Positions 23,377-35,660 of a stretch of 64,000 bases of DNA are shown here, piece after piece (positions within the stretch are counted from its first letter, which is position 1; every line of letters begins with the position of its first letter). The stretch comes from Isoetes taiwanensis. Its lineage: Eukaryota; Streptophyta; Lycopodiopsida; Isoetales; Isoetaceae. The stretch covers positions 4,890,829-4,954,828 of the forward strand of contig JAJEKV010000041.1 of assembly GCA_021234155.1 (NCBI GenBank), read 5' to 3'. The notes under the pieces were generated by a model that worked only from the letters and a program-made list of their open reading frames with translations, was not told the DNA's origin and did no database searches. The translations under genes and the position numbers were made by a program.

Positions 23377-24612
23377 TCAACATTGCGGAGTTGGTTTCAC
23401 CCCAAAAAGCTCTGCATCTACATCAAATCCAAATCTAAAAGTTTGCAGCTGATGATTGCCCAGTGTATTATGTGTCTCAGATGTTGCTACAAAAGCTAGA
23501 CAAGTATGTTCTTCGACATGTATCACTGTGTTGTTTTGTGGGAGTCTCAATGTATATCCATAATGAGGAAAATGTATTGCAACCTCGGGATAATACACAT
23601 CATCTTCAGATGAAAATGCAAAGCAACTAAGTCCAGGCATTCCAACAATTCCATAAACCTCTCTAGGAGGAGGAGAAATCTGCTCAATAAAAGCAGGAAT
23701 GAACTTCTCCGCAATACGATCCATTAAACGAGTATAAGTGCAACCACTGTCTATAGTGAAACCATCTTTCCCATTGTCTTTCAATCTGAAGTCATCACTT
23801 GGTATTGGCAAAAATTCGTTCTCAATGCTGATTTTAAGAATAGGTATATAATAAAGATGTGGTAGAGAAGGATTTGTATAAAATGGCATGATATTATATT
23901 CATGGGGAAAACTGGGGTCGTTAAATATCAATTTGGAACTTGACCCAGAATTTTTACGAGGAAGACAAAGTGAGAACTTCCCCTTACTAAAATAAGCCTG
24001 TTCTACAATTGACCTTTCAGTTCTTCCCAACCCTAATATTCCGTCCCTGATGAACCTTCCTTCCTGGTGATATCCATAGCCGAAAACAAAACGTGCCGAT
24101 GCTTTACCAAAGGTCAATGTATCTTTTATAACTTGTATCTTCACCATGCTATCTCCATATGTTAACAAAGTGTGACATAAGTATGGGTTTTTCTCAGTGC
24201 AATCATCATCCTTTGTCGACAAAAACAATTTACACTCAGCCCAATTGCAAGGTACTGAATATATAGTTTTTGATGAAGCCTTGTTAAATCCATTGCATTG
24301 TCTATTGACGCATGATTCAACACCCGCAACCCATGTTGTTCTACCTCCTGTGTCCAACGTGAGCTTCATAGGAATATTTGCAGATCCTACCTTAACTTCT
24401 ACAAAATAATTTGTCTCATAGACATTTGAGAAAATAGTTGAACTTAGCAACAGGCTGGAATTGAAATAAGTTGCATTTAACAACAAAGTTGTATGAGAAC
24501 TATTTAAGTCATGGCTATTTGCAAATATAGGCAGTTCCAAGAATGAAGAGGAGTCTGAAGAGACGGCTGGAAAAATGAATAGGCATAAACATGTGATAAA
24601 ATAAAATGCCAT
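23377..24612 (-). CDS. Secreted aspartic protease, nepenthesin-like (A1B)
   Basis: A single-exon 411-residue pepsin-family endopeptidase that looks intact. Residues 1-18 are a hydrophobic signal peptide (FITCLCLFIFPAV core), so it should enter the secretory pathway. The first catalytic motif is LTLDTGGRTTW (Asp87), the flap is TYGDSM (Tyr152), and the second catalytic motif is FTIDSGCTYTRL (Asp288). DGILGLGR at 190-197 and the C-terminal HNTLGNHQLQTFRFGFDVDA are family hallmarks, the latter replacing the usual I-L-G-N-x-Q-Q-Q. Sequons N37, N46 and N51 lie in the N-terminal region and N360 near the end. There are 11 cysteines after the signal peptide where nepenthesins usually have 12, so one may be unpaired. 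The length is normal. The start is the first Met before the signal peptide. Substrate unknown. Confidence 0.9.
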   Translation of the reverse strand: MAFYFITCLCLFIFPAVSSDSSSFLELPIFANSHDLNSSHTTLLLNATYFNSSLLLSSTIFSNVYETNYFVEVKVGSANIPMKLTLDTGGRTTWVAGVESCVNRQCNGFNKASSKTIYSVPCNWAECKLFLSTKDDDCTEKNPYLCHTLLTYGDSMVKIQVIKDTLTFGKASARFVFGYGYHQEGRFIRDGILGLGRTERSIVEQAYFSKGKFSLCLPRKNSGSSSKLIFNDPSFPHEYNIMPFYTNPSLPHLYYIPILKISIENEFLPIPSDDFRLKDNGKDGFTIDSGCTYTRLMDRIAEKFIPAFIEQISPPPREVYGIVGMPGLSCFAFSSEDDVYYPEVAIHFPHYGYTLRLPQNNTVIHVEEHTCLAFVATSETHNTLGNHQLQTFRFGFDVDAELFGVKPTPQC

Positions 24613-24690
24613 ACTTGAAAGTCCGATAATGGAAGAGTAGAAAAAATATAGAACACCAAAAGCACACTATGAAGCTTCTGCAAAAAAACA

Positions 24691-24698
24691 TATTTATA
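24691..24698 (-). promoter_or_regulatory. Candidate TATA box of the aspartic protease
   Basis: The minus strand reads TATAAATA about 80 bases before the start codon at 24612, a reasonable TATA distance for a short 5' leader. Position and sequence are seen; function is inferred. Confidence 0.4.
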
Positions 24699-24712
24699 CA
24701 TTAACATTTGTG

Positions 24713-27475
24713 CAAAACAAAGGAACAAATTCCTTTGCAGAACTAAATAGAACAAAACAATACAAAAGAAGATTCTGCAGAACTAAAAACCTAGAAGCCT
24801 TTTAACACTAAAAATTAGGTGCAGCAGAAATTTAATAAGTCCAATCGAATGGCTTGAATTGACTTGTGAAAAAAATCTCACTCACCTCTTGAGTAGCAAG
24901 TCCAGCAGGCAATATTTCTCACTCGATTTCCCATTGTGTATAGCTGTCACATACAGAATGTCTTTGTATTCTGTAGGTTTGCTCTGTTGTAGGTTTGCAA
25001 AATCTGCTTATCTGCTACTGGAATTAATTTGTAGACTAGACTAGGTTTCTGTAGGTTTGCTTGCTGAAATCGATTTGTACGATACTAGCTGGGGCCCTGT
25101 TTGCCTCTTCTCTAACTCATCATCCTTGAATGGATTAACTCTTTCCTGGATCGATTAACCAAACCCTGACCCTATCCTCGCTGCAGACCTGCCAAAACTG
25201 GCCCTGAAGGCTTCCTAAGGCAAAATCACCTGCTTGCGACCTTTTCAGCACGGGCTGGCGGAATCGACCTCCATCGCCACAACAGAGAGATAAAAAGGGA
25301 AAATAGGTTAGGAATCCAAAAGCCCGTGTTTTGGGTTAAAAAAAAAAATTAAAAGAAAACCAGCGGGAATGCAGGATTGGAGTGAAGGTCGGGGTTGGGA
25401 ATTGCAATGGTTTAGATAGTAGATAGATAGTAGTTTTAACGTCACGCCACTAGGCAGGTTTGTACCATGTGTGAAGCATAACGAATGAGTCCCTTCCCCT
25501 TTGTCATCCAAGTGCGACAATGATACAAGCATTAAGACACGAATTGAAAGGCGCTATAGGGAAAGAGGGTGTTATTCCAATTTCTTGATATTACTAAAGA
25601 TTATCATAATTGACGTGTACACTAAACTGCTACATTAGCAGTGTTTTGTTTGGCTCGAAGTCTGATATTGTGATTGATGACACAATTGACAGTTGTTACA
25701 TGTCCTTTATTCGTGATAGCATTACGTACATTAGACCTGAAGTGAACGCCCTTCTCACAACCATTATTATGTTGCCTTATATCATGGAGCTTTGGCTCTT
25801 GTGCCCTGTCATGGCATAGGCCAGTGCAAGTGGGAATGTTCTCTTGAAGATGGTCTTGGGCCCTTGATGTCTGTATTCAACCAGTGTACATGTGTTGGGG
25901 AGAGTTGTCGATATGGACTATGATGCCTTTTGCATCTCCTATACTATGATGCCTTTTGCGTCTCCTATTTGGGCATGCAATTTCCCTCTACTTAGAAAAA
26001 ATTAAAAGAAATTGTTAGATACTAAAATAGCAACTAGCAGTAGGGCAGGCTTGGGGCAGAGGGTCAGGTCAGGTGGGGTTTTGTTTTAGGATATGTTTGG
26101 TTCACAATGTGACCTTTCTAGCATTGAGTTAAGTAGGTTCAATCTATATACAAAAGAATTTATGGTGGCTTGGTTGCAAGCATATTATGTGCAAGAACTT
26201 TGTAGTACCAAAGGTTGCCTAGGTTAGTTTAGAAAATGAACTATGAAGTTCGTGTTGAAGTATAAAAACCTTTGGATGCAACAATTGATCATCCGAGAAT
26301 TTTGTCTAGAAATCAACATCTGTAGCTTATTAACTTTGAAAGAGAAAAGATGTTCTTCCTAACACTCCAAGATTCCATGGTTAGAAAAGGGAGAATGAAT
26401 TTAACCTATTGCATCGTGCAAGGTAATTTGCTAGGTAATTGCATTTTAAAAAATGTGACAAGTGGAGAAGGCGCAATATGGGTGAAATCAGACCATATGG
26501 GGACTACAAACAATGGCAAAAATGCTTGGTCCAAAGCGTTTAGACGCCATGGGGATATAAAGTCACACATCTAAGTTTTGGTTGCCTTGGTAAGTGGGTA
26601 CTCCCATACTTTTTTTCACTTGACACGACTTAACTTTCACAATGGCAAATAGATTGGCAGACAATCACCACTGACATGAACATGTGCGTACAATTCTGCT
26701 TGGGGGAATTGATGATTACCACAAACAAGGTGCTGCGCACGGAGGGTTGCCCTTCGGTGGCCTGAGAGTGTGTTTTCATGTTTCTTGCTGTCGTTTTGTT
26801 TCATTGTTCTTGTTGGGTCATTTGATGTGTTTGGGGTTATTAATGGTTTGAAAGGGGGGTTTTGTTTTGTGTTGTTTTATTTTCCTTTGTTTATGAATTG
26901 TGCAGCCTATTTCTAGCATGGTGCTAATGACTTAAGATTCCTGACATGAGATTTTTATTATTCTTTTTGCCTGCAGCTTTACATACTTTGTAGAAAGAGG
27001 CGTTATTTGTTGTTTTTATGTTCTAAAGCATCAACAACAATTCCAAGACCTAGATATTTAGAGATCGTAGCCATATATGAGCATTGATGCAGGGGGTGCG
27101 GTGCAGTGCAATTTCTATGTTTTAAGTTTGGACCAGTGGATGACCAAGACCAAGAGTGCTAATTTGAAATTTCATTGATATGGTATAAGAATGGTATCAA
27201 TATGATGTAAGAATGCTTGAGTCATAACTTATAGCCTAGATGTGTTGTTCGATTCCAGTAGCTTAAGTTTAAGATGTAATCACTTGCACAATCTCTAGCT
27301 TATAGTTAGAGGGAATGATGCAATACCCTTGCGAATTAAATTTCTAAGCATGTTAAAGTAGAATAATGAATAGTCTTCAATAACCGCATAACTCTTTGTA
27401 AGTTCTATGAAGCCAATAATATTAAATGTAAGCCTGGATAAGGAAAAATATTAACTCGCAACTTCATACACTGGC
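24713..27475. other. No gene recognised
   Basis: No coding, RNA or element signature was found on either strand. A TAGATAG-type run lies near 25410-25435. Confidence 0.5.
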
Positions 27476-27476
27476 C

Positions 27477-27574
27477 TGTATTTTCTAGAGTGTAAGTCAG
27501 TGTATGTCCTTGTATAACTCCAAGTTGTATTTTCTAGAATGTAAGTCATTGTATGTCCGTGTAGAACTCCAAGT
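27477..27574. repeat. 49-bp tandem duplication
   Basis: Two copies of a unit beginning TGTATTTTCTAGA start at 27477 and 27526 and differ at a few positions. Confidence 0.75.
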
Positions 27575-27839
27575 TGTATGCTGCAAAGACAACCACATAG
27601 AAATAGGAGCTAGAAGTTGTACGGCATTACAACTGCTTTCATTGTCTGTTTAAGGTTAGATACCATTTCTGCAATTGCTTCAAGATCATCCTAAATCTGA
27701 TCACCACAAATATGAGACAAAAGATGGCAACTATACTTCCAACAACAATTCCCCAAATTACTTTTGAATCCACCAAAAGAATAGGCCTACAGCAACCCAA
27801 TACAACAACAGCACAGACCAGTGAAAGATGCATAACTTA

Positions 27840-29448
27840 AACTCTTGCAGCTTTCATTGAAGCTCTGGCATTTAGAATGCGGATGAACATGGCCTCATCT
27901 GGTTTGAAGCCATGCAACTGCGTCTGTTGAAAAAGTTAGTGGGCCTCTTTGAAAAAACCATAATGGGAATACATTGCAACAATTGTATCCATCCGGTTGA
28001 AAATCTCAGATGCATCATTCAGATTATCAGTCTTCCCATGCATATTGATGAGGGCATTCCCAACGATAGTTGCTGATTCAAACCTATACTATATAGCATG
28101 TGCATGAATTAATTTGTCTTCTGTTAAAAAAACTAAAGCTGGCACAACCGTTGAGAAGAACTATATAGATAATGGTGTTTGAACTCTCCTTTGCTAACTG
28201 CATTTGTTGATAAATGCCAAATGCCTCTTTTCCATAACCATGCTCTATGTGTGTTGCAATCATGGTTGAACATGATATAATATTCCTTTCCTGCATTTGG
28301 TTGAACACTTTGTGCACATCTTCAAAGCAAACCTCCTCTAGATGGAATTATAATCTAGTTGTTGAGCAAATATTTGGCCATTCTAAGCCAGATGTCATTG
28401 AGGCTAGGAGAGGGCAAGAGCCAAGAGTATTGCAGACCAGATATTTTGAACTCAAAGCAAGTAGCTATTTGCAGCATGAAATTTCCTTAATGTTTGATAG
28501 CAATGTTAATAATCAACATTACCACATCCACTATTAAAACGACATGCCAGCAGAGAATGTTGTTACTGATCATCAGTCCATAAAATGATATCCTTATAAG
28601 GCATTTGTTTAAAGAGATATACTGCCTCATTAAGTTGGCAGCCCCAACAAAGGCTGAGATCATAGCATTGTAGGACGCTACATCACGGTGTGGCATTCGT
28701 TGAAACAGTATACAAGCCTCATTGCCCTCTTTATAAAACCTCCAATTATAGAATTCCATGTAACGACATTTCTCACAGACATTCTTGCAAGGAGTTTCAA
28801 GGCGTCCTCAAGTTGCCCATGTTCTGCGTGACTAGCAATCATAGTGTTCCATGAAATTACATTACGTTGAGGCATTTGTTCGAACCACTGATCAACTTCC
28901 TTGATATGCCCTTGTTTAATAAGAGCCATAATGATGGCATTCCAGGATCCACATTCTGCTGAGGCATTTGCTTGAAAAAACTTAATGGCCATCTCTAAGT
29001 TGCCTTGCTATCCATATGCCAATCATTGTGTTCCAAGTTACTATGTCCCGCACGGGCATCTGATAAAAAAGCACCAGTGCTTCTTCAAGGTGCCTATGTT
29101 GGACTTAAACTGCAATTAAGATATTCCAAGAATAAACGTTCCGAATGCACATCTTGTCAAATACAGCCCTTGCATTCTGTAAATCTTCACACTTGCCATA
29201 CATTTGTATAAGCAAATTAGATAGGACCACATGCTGATCCAATCCATTTTGCATTATGTAACAATGAATCTGTTGACCTTCTGACAAAGCCTTGGTACTA
29301 GAACAACGTTCGAGCAACAAGGCAATTTTGGGCACATCAATGAAGCCATTTGTTTTGAAGCCTTTTTTTTTCTTGATACTTCCAATTGTTCATTCCCTGT
29401 TACAATGCTGGAGGCAGTAAGCTTTTCCCTATCCTCCTCTGTTGTCAA
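27840..29448 (-). pseudogene. PLS-type PPR gene, decayed
   Basis: On the minus strand from Met at 29448 (MTTEEDREKLTASSIVTG) the frame shifts in an A/T run near 29365. It continues IALLLERCSSTKALSEGQQI, HCYIMQNGLDQHVVLSNLLI and QMYGKCEDLQNARAVFDKM. NVYSWNILIAV is followed by a stop. More repeats appear in other frames: RNVISWNTMIASHAEHGQLE, NVVTWNSIIGGF, RMPHRDVASYNAMISAF, RNIISCSTMIATHIEHGYGK and a last degraded block near 27860-28060. These are alternating P, L and S motifs, as in organelle RNA-editing or processing factors. At least four frameshifts or stops and missing segments mark it as dead. Confidence 0.85.
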
Positions 29449-31072
29449 ATTCTTCCCAAGGTTTCACTAGCTGGAAAAAGTTCTAGAGAAACCTTTATTC
29501 GTATGTAAAGACACATTGAAGCTAGCTATAAGCACGCATGTCATGGCCTACTTTATAGAAATCCTTGCGTGAAAAATATCATCGACATCATAGAGCATGG
29601 CACCATACCGTGAAAAATATGAGAAATTTGTGTGCTTCTATAAGCATTAAAGAATTTTCTCTCATTTACTAGTGTAAGACGTTGTGACAAATCACAAGTG
29701 ACACCATGAGAAAATCAAGAATATAAATGACCTCTTGGGTTGGGCTAATGAGGTATGAAAAACTTTGCAAGGTGCTACATGCTGAATAAGTAGATGTTTA
29801 TTAACAAAAATCAATTGCCTTCTGGGTTGAAAAATGACGTCTAGAAGACATGAGGAGCAAAACAAATGGACCTCAATTATGCATAATGTTTTATGGGATG
29901 CCACAATTCCAACTTGTGCGCTTCCCGACACCAACATGGCCACATTCAGTAATTCTTGAGGCTACATACCTCACCATTGGAGAAGAAAAGTTGATTGTAC
30001 AATAGCCCAGGAAACTATAAAATGAAAGCCTATAAATTCGCGCAATAGCACGGGAAAGCTAAAAGAGTAGATTGCTTGATTTATCTTGAGTTCCAAGCAC
30101 TTATTCAACAACTAAGTCATGGAATTTTCAAAATGTCATGAAATTTTCTCTATGAACCCTTTACTCAACATGTCTAAGAGGACCATAAATTGCTACAACA
30201 AATAGAACAAACAAACATGGAAAGGCTTAGTTACTTTCTGATACATCTTCTGAGGATTATGGGCCAACCTACCATGTCAATAAAGTTTCCAAATATAATA
30301 GAAAGTGCAGGTAATGCAAAACCATGTGCAATGGCTCCAAGGCTCCCGATAGCCATGAGAAAATAAGCCACGCGAGCATGTAAAATGGGACAACATGGTG
30401 GTTAAAAGATGCTTCAACACAGAAAAACTACACGGAGAAAACACTGCACAACAGTTCACTCATAAAACAATAGCTCAACAATTCACTCATAAAATAATAT
30501 AAGTTGAACTTTTCTTCGCATGCCACCAAATAAAATAACCAATTTCGAATAGAAGATAAAGCAAGATAGAAGCCACTATGGACATGCTTTCTTACCATTA
30601 ATTACTTGCTTATGTATTCAACTCGACAAGAAAACACATGCAAGTCTTAGAAGCCAATTTTGCAACGGACTAAGACGTTCACAGAGTGTTGTATTTTCCA
30701 AGGTACCAACACAGAAACTTTGGAGGCAAATCAAGTGCCCTGTGTGAAATATGCAAAACACCCAAAGCCAAAATTAGAACCATTGCAACTGTGCTATGTT
30801 ATGAGCCGCATGCCTAAGCAGTTTGTCATAGTTTTTTTGTATGAAGATCCATTATTTCCAAGAACTCTAACATCAGCGTATTGATAGCATATGCTTGCTA
30901 AAATTCCAGACGCTGAAAGTTACAATTTATCTTTGCACTTGAACCAACAACTGTTGCTACGCTTACCTTTCTAGAAATCTCTGGAGATATGAAATTGGGA
31001 CAAAGCACAAGTCGTTGAAGAATAAGTTGTTTTTAAGCACGAATCAAATTTGACCAACACTTGCTTAATTTT
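29449..31072. other. No gene recognised
   Basis: No domain, RNA gene or element end recognised on either strand; only short frames without motifs. Confidence 0.5.
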
Positions 31073-33061
31073 TCACCATCTTCTCGAGCCATAGTATCTC
31101 GGTTTCTCCTTATTGAATCTCTTTTTGGCACACAGTTGGGTAATACAAAAAAAGCACTCCTCGACAATAAACTTCTTGCGTAACCTCAGCATCATCTTTA
31201 TGCATTGGCAACTGTACCAATGCAGATTCCGCTGAGACCAATGCAGATTCCGCTGAAACGGCATCAAAAACTTGCAACGGGTACATGTCTCCAGATATTC
31301 CTGTTTTTCTGCACCTGAAACAACCGCTGAAATAGTGGAAGGAATGCAGATCGGCCTTGTTGCATAGCCAAGTAAAAAAGGAAATACGAACCTAAGGTTC
31401 AGCACAGCAACATATGGAAATAAGAATGACTCAATAATTTGGTCTGTAGACCAAGTTAACAAAAATGGTTCCTTCATTTCATAGACTGGCATTATGTAGT
31501 ATTTACCGTAGAATGAAGAGGGCTTCAACAAATTTAGATGACAGGCTACAGTTCAAACTGCCACAGCTGCAACATCTTTATGCGGCCATGGAGGAACTTT
31601 CCAATAGATTAACAGATAAGAAAAAAAGAAGGATATCATCAACATCTATGCCAACAGACTCAATTTCATCTACTGGTGCTTTTGCCAAAAGATCTGCATT
31701 TAACTCTTCATTTGAAAAAATCGATGCCAACATGTCATGAAGAAGCTGAGCGCGTGTTTCTGATATTCCAATGCTAGCAGCAATATCAACTGTGCTGCCC
31801 ATTTATTTCCCTAAGGACGATGCTAGAAATGTTGATAACTGTCTAGTTTCTGACACATACACGTCATTTGCAGAATGACATCATGCGGAAGAAAAAGAAT
31901 GCTGGGAGATCCTCTTCTCTAGAAGTTGTGGTCACTTCGCTTGCTCCTGGTATAGTAACACTCATATCAAACTATTCATATACTCTGCCAAGGAGAAGAA
32001 AGTAACATTGCCTGCCATACTGCCAAATTGCAAAGCCCCAGAAGCCGCCGTAGCCAGAATGCATCACTGAACTCCAAGGCTACATAACTAGAATGCATAG
32101 CTGAACTCCAAAGCTTTGCCATAATGCCTATTATGCATGTGGGAACTATGTACATGTTTCCCAGGATGTCCAAGCGATATGTTGCAGACATGTGCACTGC
32201 GAATGAACCAAGTGAAAAGGGATTGAAGGGAAGATCAATTATGAAGCGAATGAAGCAAATAAAAGGAAATGTCAAATATGAACTTATAAAGAAGAACAAG
32301 GAAAGGGATGTTGCCATCTGTGTGTTGTCATGCTTGAAGCTAAGAGGCAAAAGGCTGTTCTCACCCCATTTCCACAGCAGTAGCAAGGTTTGAGTCATCA
32401 AATGGTTTGCAAAATTGGAAAATATCCGGTCTAGTAAAAAGAGAAGCTCTTCAAGAGTAAACCACCAATTCGGAAACAACAATGTAAATATCCTGGAATG
32501 CTGATCCAAGTTCATCCTGTTTATATTAGAGTTAGCAAAACAACTGGAAAGAAGCAACAATGAGTGCAAAAGTCTCACCTTGCATGTTCTATGCGTTGAA
32601 ATTTGTTCTTGGGTTTGCCCCAAAAATGAACAGCCAGACTTCCCCAATTCCTCAGGTCAACAGGGCTCATCGTATACAATTTTTTCATAATGCATCAGAA
32701 TGAGAAAATGGAAAACGGGCACCTGAATCGTGCAAGACTACTTCATAGAATCTTTCTAGGGCCAGCAGTCAGCTCGCTAGCCCCAATTTCCCTGCATGCA
32801 GCCATCGTGGATATAGAAGGCATAGTTAGCTTCTCAGAAGCTACAAAGAATGATGGACACTTGGTAATGCATCGTGGAATTTTCAGCGAAGATGGAGAAA
32901 CCCTGCATGGCATAGTTCTAGTCAAACCCCTGCAAATTCCGGCATGGCTGACGACCCTGGAGCGAATGTTCTCCTGGAGTCAACAAGGCTTTTTACCAGA
33001 AATTTCAAGAATCCAATCACGCATTCAGCCACATAAGGCACTACTTAGTTTTAGGGTGTAG
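31073..33061. other. Orphan candidate exons, not identified
   Basis: Three stretches look protein-like but I cannot name them. 31578-31802 (-): GISETRAQLLHDMLASIFSN followed by VDEIESVGIDVDDILLF. About 32578-32672 (-): SPVDLRNWGSLAVHFWGKPK ending at a GTGAGA donor. 32690-33061 (+): an open 123-codon frame with VSFSEATKNDGHLVMHRGIF. A 21-bp tandem duplication (CCAATGCAGATTCCGCTGAGA) lies at 31217-31258. The stretches may belong to one decayed gene on the minus strand or be chance frames. Confidence 0.25.
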
Positions 33062-33720
33062 GCATTCAGCATTTCATATTTAACAAAACGACAAAATGGG
33101 GAGCTCAAAGCTCCAAAACTGCAATCTTTAGGGAGCTGTAACATGTAACACCAAAAGCCTGTGGCACACACAGAAATAAGGAATGCAAGATTGGAGCTTC
33201 GTCTGTCTTCCCAGTTAGCCGGTTCAAGCATCCCTGATCCACAACGTAGGTGACCGAGAATTTACAGGGAAGAATAGGTTTGTAGCAGTCACCAGCATAT
33301 CCTAGGGATATTCTAGCATATACCTAGGATATGCCAAAAACCCATATAAACAAGGGTTTGCCCCCCTAGGGGCAACCCAAAAAACGCACACATCCTCCTC
33401 CCATTAAAAAGAGCCATTAAGAAGAGCAAAAGGTAATCCTTAACACACTAGCATTTTATTTTGTTTAGAAAAAAAAAAAATCAATCTAAAATACTTTGTC
33501 CTACTCATCCGATCATTCATGCAATTATGTGGGGTATTTTCACTAAGCAAATTTTGGAGTGTATGAAGTCGATCCTACAAAACATGTAGGTCATAACACC
33601 TTCGTGCCTAAAGAATGTGCTATGCATGTGGCCTTCATGCTAAAGATGGGTATCTTCGCATTGATAATTAGCATCCTTTTCTAATTATAATGTGCATCCA
33701 TACCATAAAGTACTAATAAG

Positions 33721-33764
33721 TTACAAGAAATTTATCGCGGCCAAGGCCGCCGCGAACATTTCTT
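33721..33764. repeat. GC-hairpin repeat, copy 1
   Basis: Contains GCGGCCAAGGCCGC (arms GCGGCC and GGCCGC around AA) within the shared sequence ACAAGAAA...CGAACATTTCT. A copy is at 34457-34500 in the same orientation. Confidence 0.7.
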
Positions 33765-34456
33765 TGGCTCCAAACCTACCCAGTAGTAAATTATTACTAA
33801 TGTCTTAACATTTGATAAATTTCTAAACTAAATTTGCACATGGAATGGTTTGCGGGTACCCAAAAGTTATAAACCATAGAGATGGAGATAGTTCTACTGT
33901 TCTCATTTGATGGATGTGAATCGAAAAGGTTTTGCTCTTAGAGATAGATAAAAAAATTGCATAGATCATTGGATAAATAGAAGGGATCTGATGTCAATTT
34001 GGAAAAGTTTAATAAGGCTATGTATGCACCACAAGGAAAACGGCTTTAAAAGCTTTCGAAGCCAAGTAATTAAATTAACACTAATAAAAATGGGATTGAA
34101 AGCTTTGTCACTGTGATGAATATTAAGTTGCATTATAAAATGTACACCAGGCATTAAGACACAACCATTGAGAAATATCCTTTAAGAGATTTTATATGCA
34201 CCATGCACTTGAGATGAATCGAAATATTTAAGCGAATATAGTAAGAAAATTGTTGTGCTTTGACAATTCCTTTTATAGCTAGCCAAGGCTCTGTGCAGCC
34301 CATTCATTCACAAGATTACCATGTCCATTGTACATCTTAGGGATATGTTGCATTTGAAGAGATCTCATTGACATTGCAAGCCTCTTGGACTTGGATATTA
34401 CACAAATGGGCTCCACATGGATTTGTCTTCAAATTCTAATTGCTCTTCTTTAATAA

Positions 34457-34500
34457 TACAAGAAACTTATCACGGCGGCCAAGGCCGCCGCGAACATTTC
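34457..34500. repeat. GC-hairpin repeat, copy 2
   Basis: At 34473-34490 it reads CGGCGGCC, AA, GGCCGCCG, a perfect 8-bp stem in otherwise A/T-rich DNA. Flanks match copy 1 at 33721 (ACAAGAAA and CGAACATTTCT). Confidence 0.7.
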
Positions 34501-35660
34501 TCTTCGTCTTTAAAAATAATGTTTGCGAACATTATGAAAGTTAAATTCCATAGTTTTGGGTACTGTTGTATAGATATTTAAGTTTAAGTCGGCCTTAGTT
34601 GTAAAAATACAATGAGGGAGGGTATTAGAAATAGAGGTAAGAGTGTGAAAAATGGGGAGGCCAAATATACACTTCAAATCTTAGGAGGAAACTTAGCAAA
34701 ATAATATTTTTTAATCTGCAGCATAAACAACTTCTGTTCTTCCAATTTATGCTCGATTCTAGTCATTTGGTCTAGATCTGGCGCTACACTTCATTTTTCC
34801 TCAAAAATATTTGCCCAACACTGAAAGTTCTTGTTTCATTAATCATTTAATGCAAAGACTTAAGTATGGAGAAGAAATCATTCCCTGACCGGTGTTTCGG
34901 CAAATTCGGCTTTAAAAAAGGTAGTTTTGTCCCAATCCGTAAATTCTCGCTTCTCGTATGTGTTTCACCTTGTTTGCGCTTGCCTTTTTTTCTATCCGAG
35001 GTAGCAAAGATATTTGCCAATTGCCTCTTTTTTTTCTATTTGTGAATCATTGCTTTTTCGAAAGCTACAACAAGGTCGGTTGGGGCTATGGCCATCCATC
35101 CGAGTTCTCAGAAGTCTTTGTCAAAGGCTCCCATCGACCGCCTTCCCCGAGGCGCTTCATCCACGCATCTCCTTCATTGCTATTTTTTAAATATATCTTA
35201 ATCGATCACGCAAAAAATGTGAAAGTGGAACAAATCTAGTAGTCATTACTTGGGCATCATGGGCATACCGCCATACCAAGCACTAAAAGACCATAAAGCA
35301 AATGTGATACCATTGGAGCAAAACTTCTTCAATGAGTAGTTGATTCAATGTGTCTAATCTTAGGAACTTTCTCGAAACTTTTCGATTTTGGGCTTACCAG
35401 ATGTTGCTATCGCCATTTGTCGCCATTCCGCGGAAGCTTCATCACGACCAAATATGGAAGCGCCATACACCGCAAAGCCTAACGAGGATTTTCACCGAAA
35501 GAGCCGCCCAACTCGCTCCATTCTATTCCCCTCGAAGGGCTTGCTACAACGGAGATCTGCTGCGGTTTTCTGTTTTAAATCCTTCGTCCCTTCTCATCCT
35601 CCTACTTCAAACAATGCCCATGCCGATCCTCAAATGTTCTTATGACCTTGCCCACATGGT

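Larger units (their letters stand above)
33062..35660. other. No gene; dispersed repeat pieces
   Basis: A stretch at about 33330-33400 (GCCAAAAACCC, then AAGGGTTTGCCCCC) resembles one at 49850-49960. The GC-rich hairpin repeats listed separately also lie here. No coding signature was recognised. Confidence 0.45.

Noticed and set aside
31976-32647. 223-codon hydrophobic open frame on the minus strand
   Set aside because: No motif recognised. A splice-site-bounded exon candidate in another frame overlaps its start, so it is probably chance.
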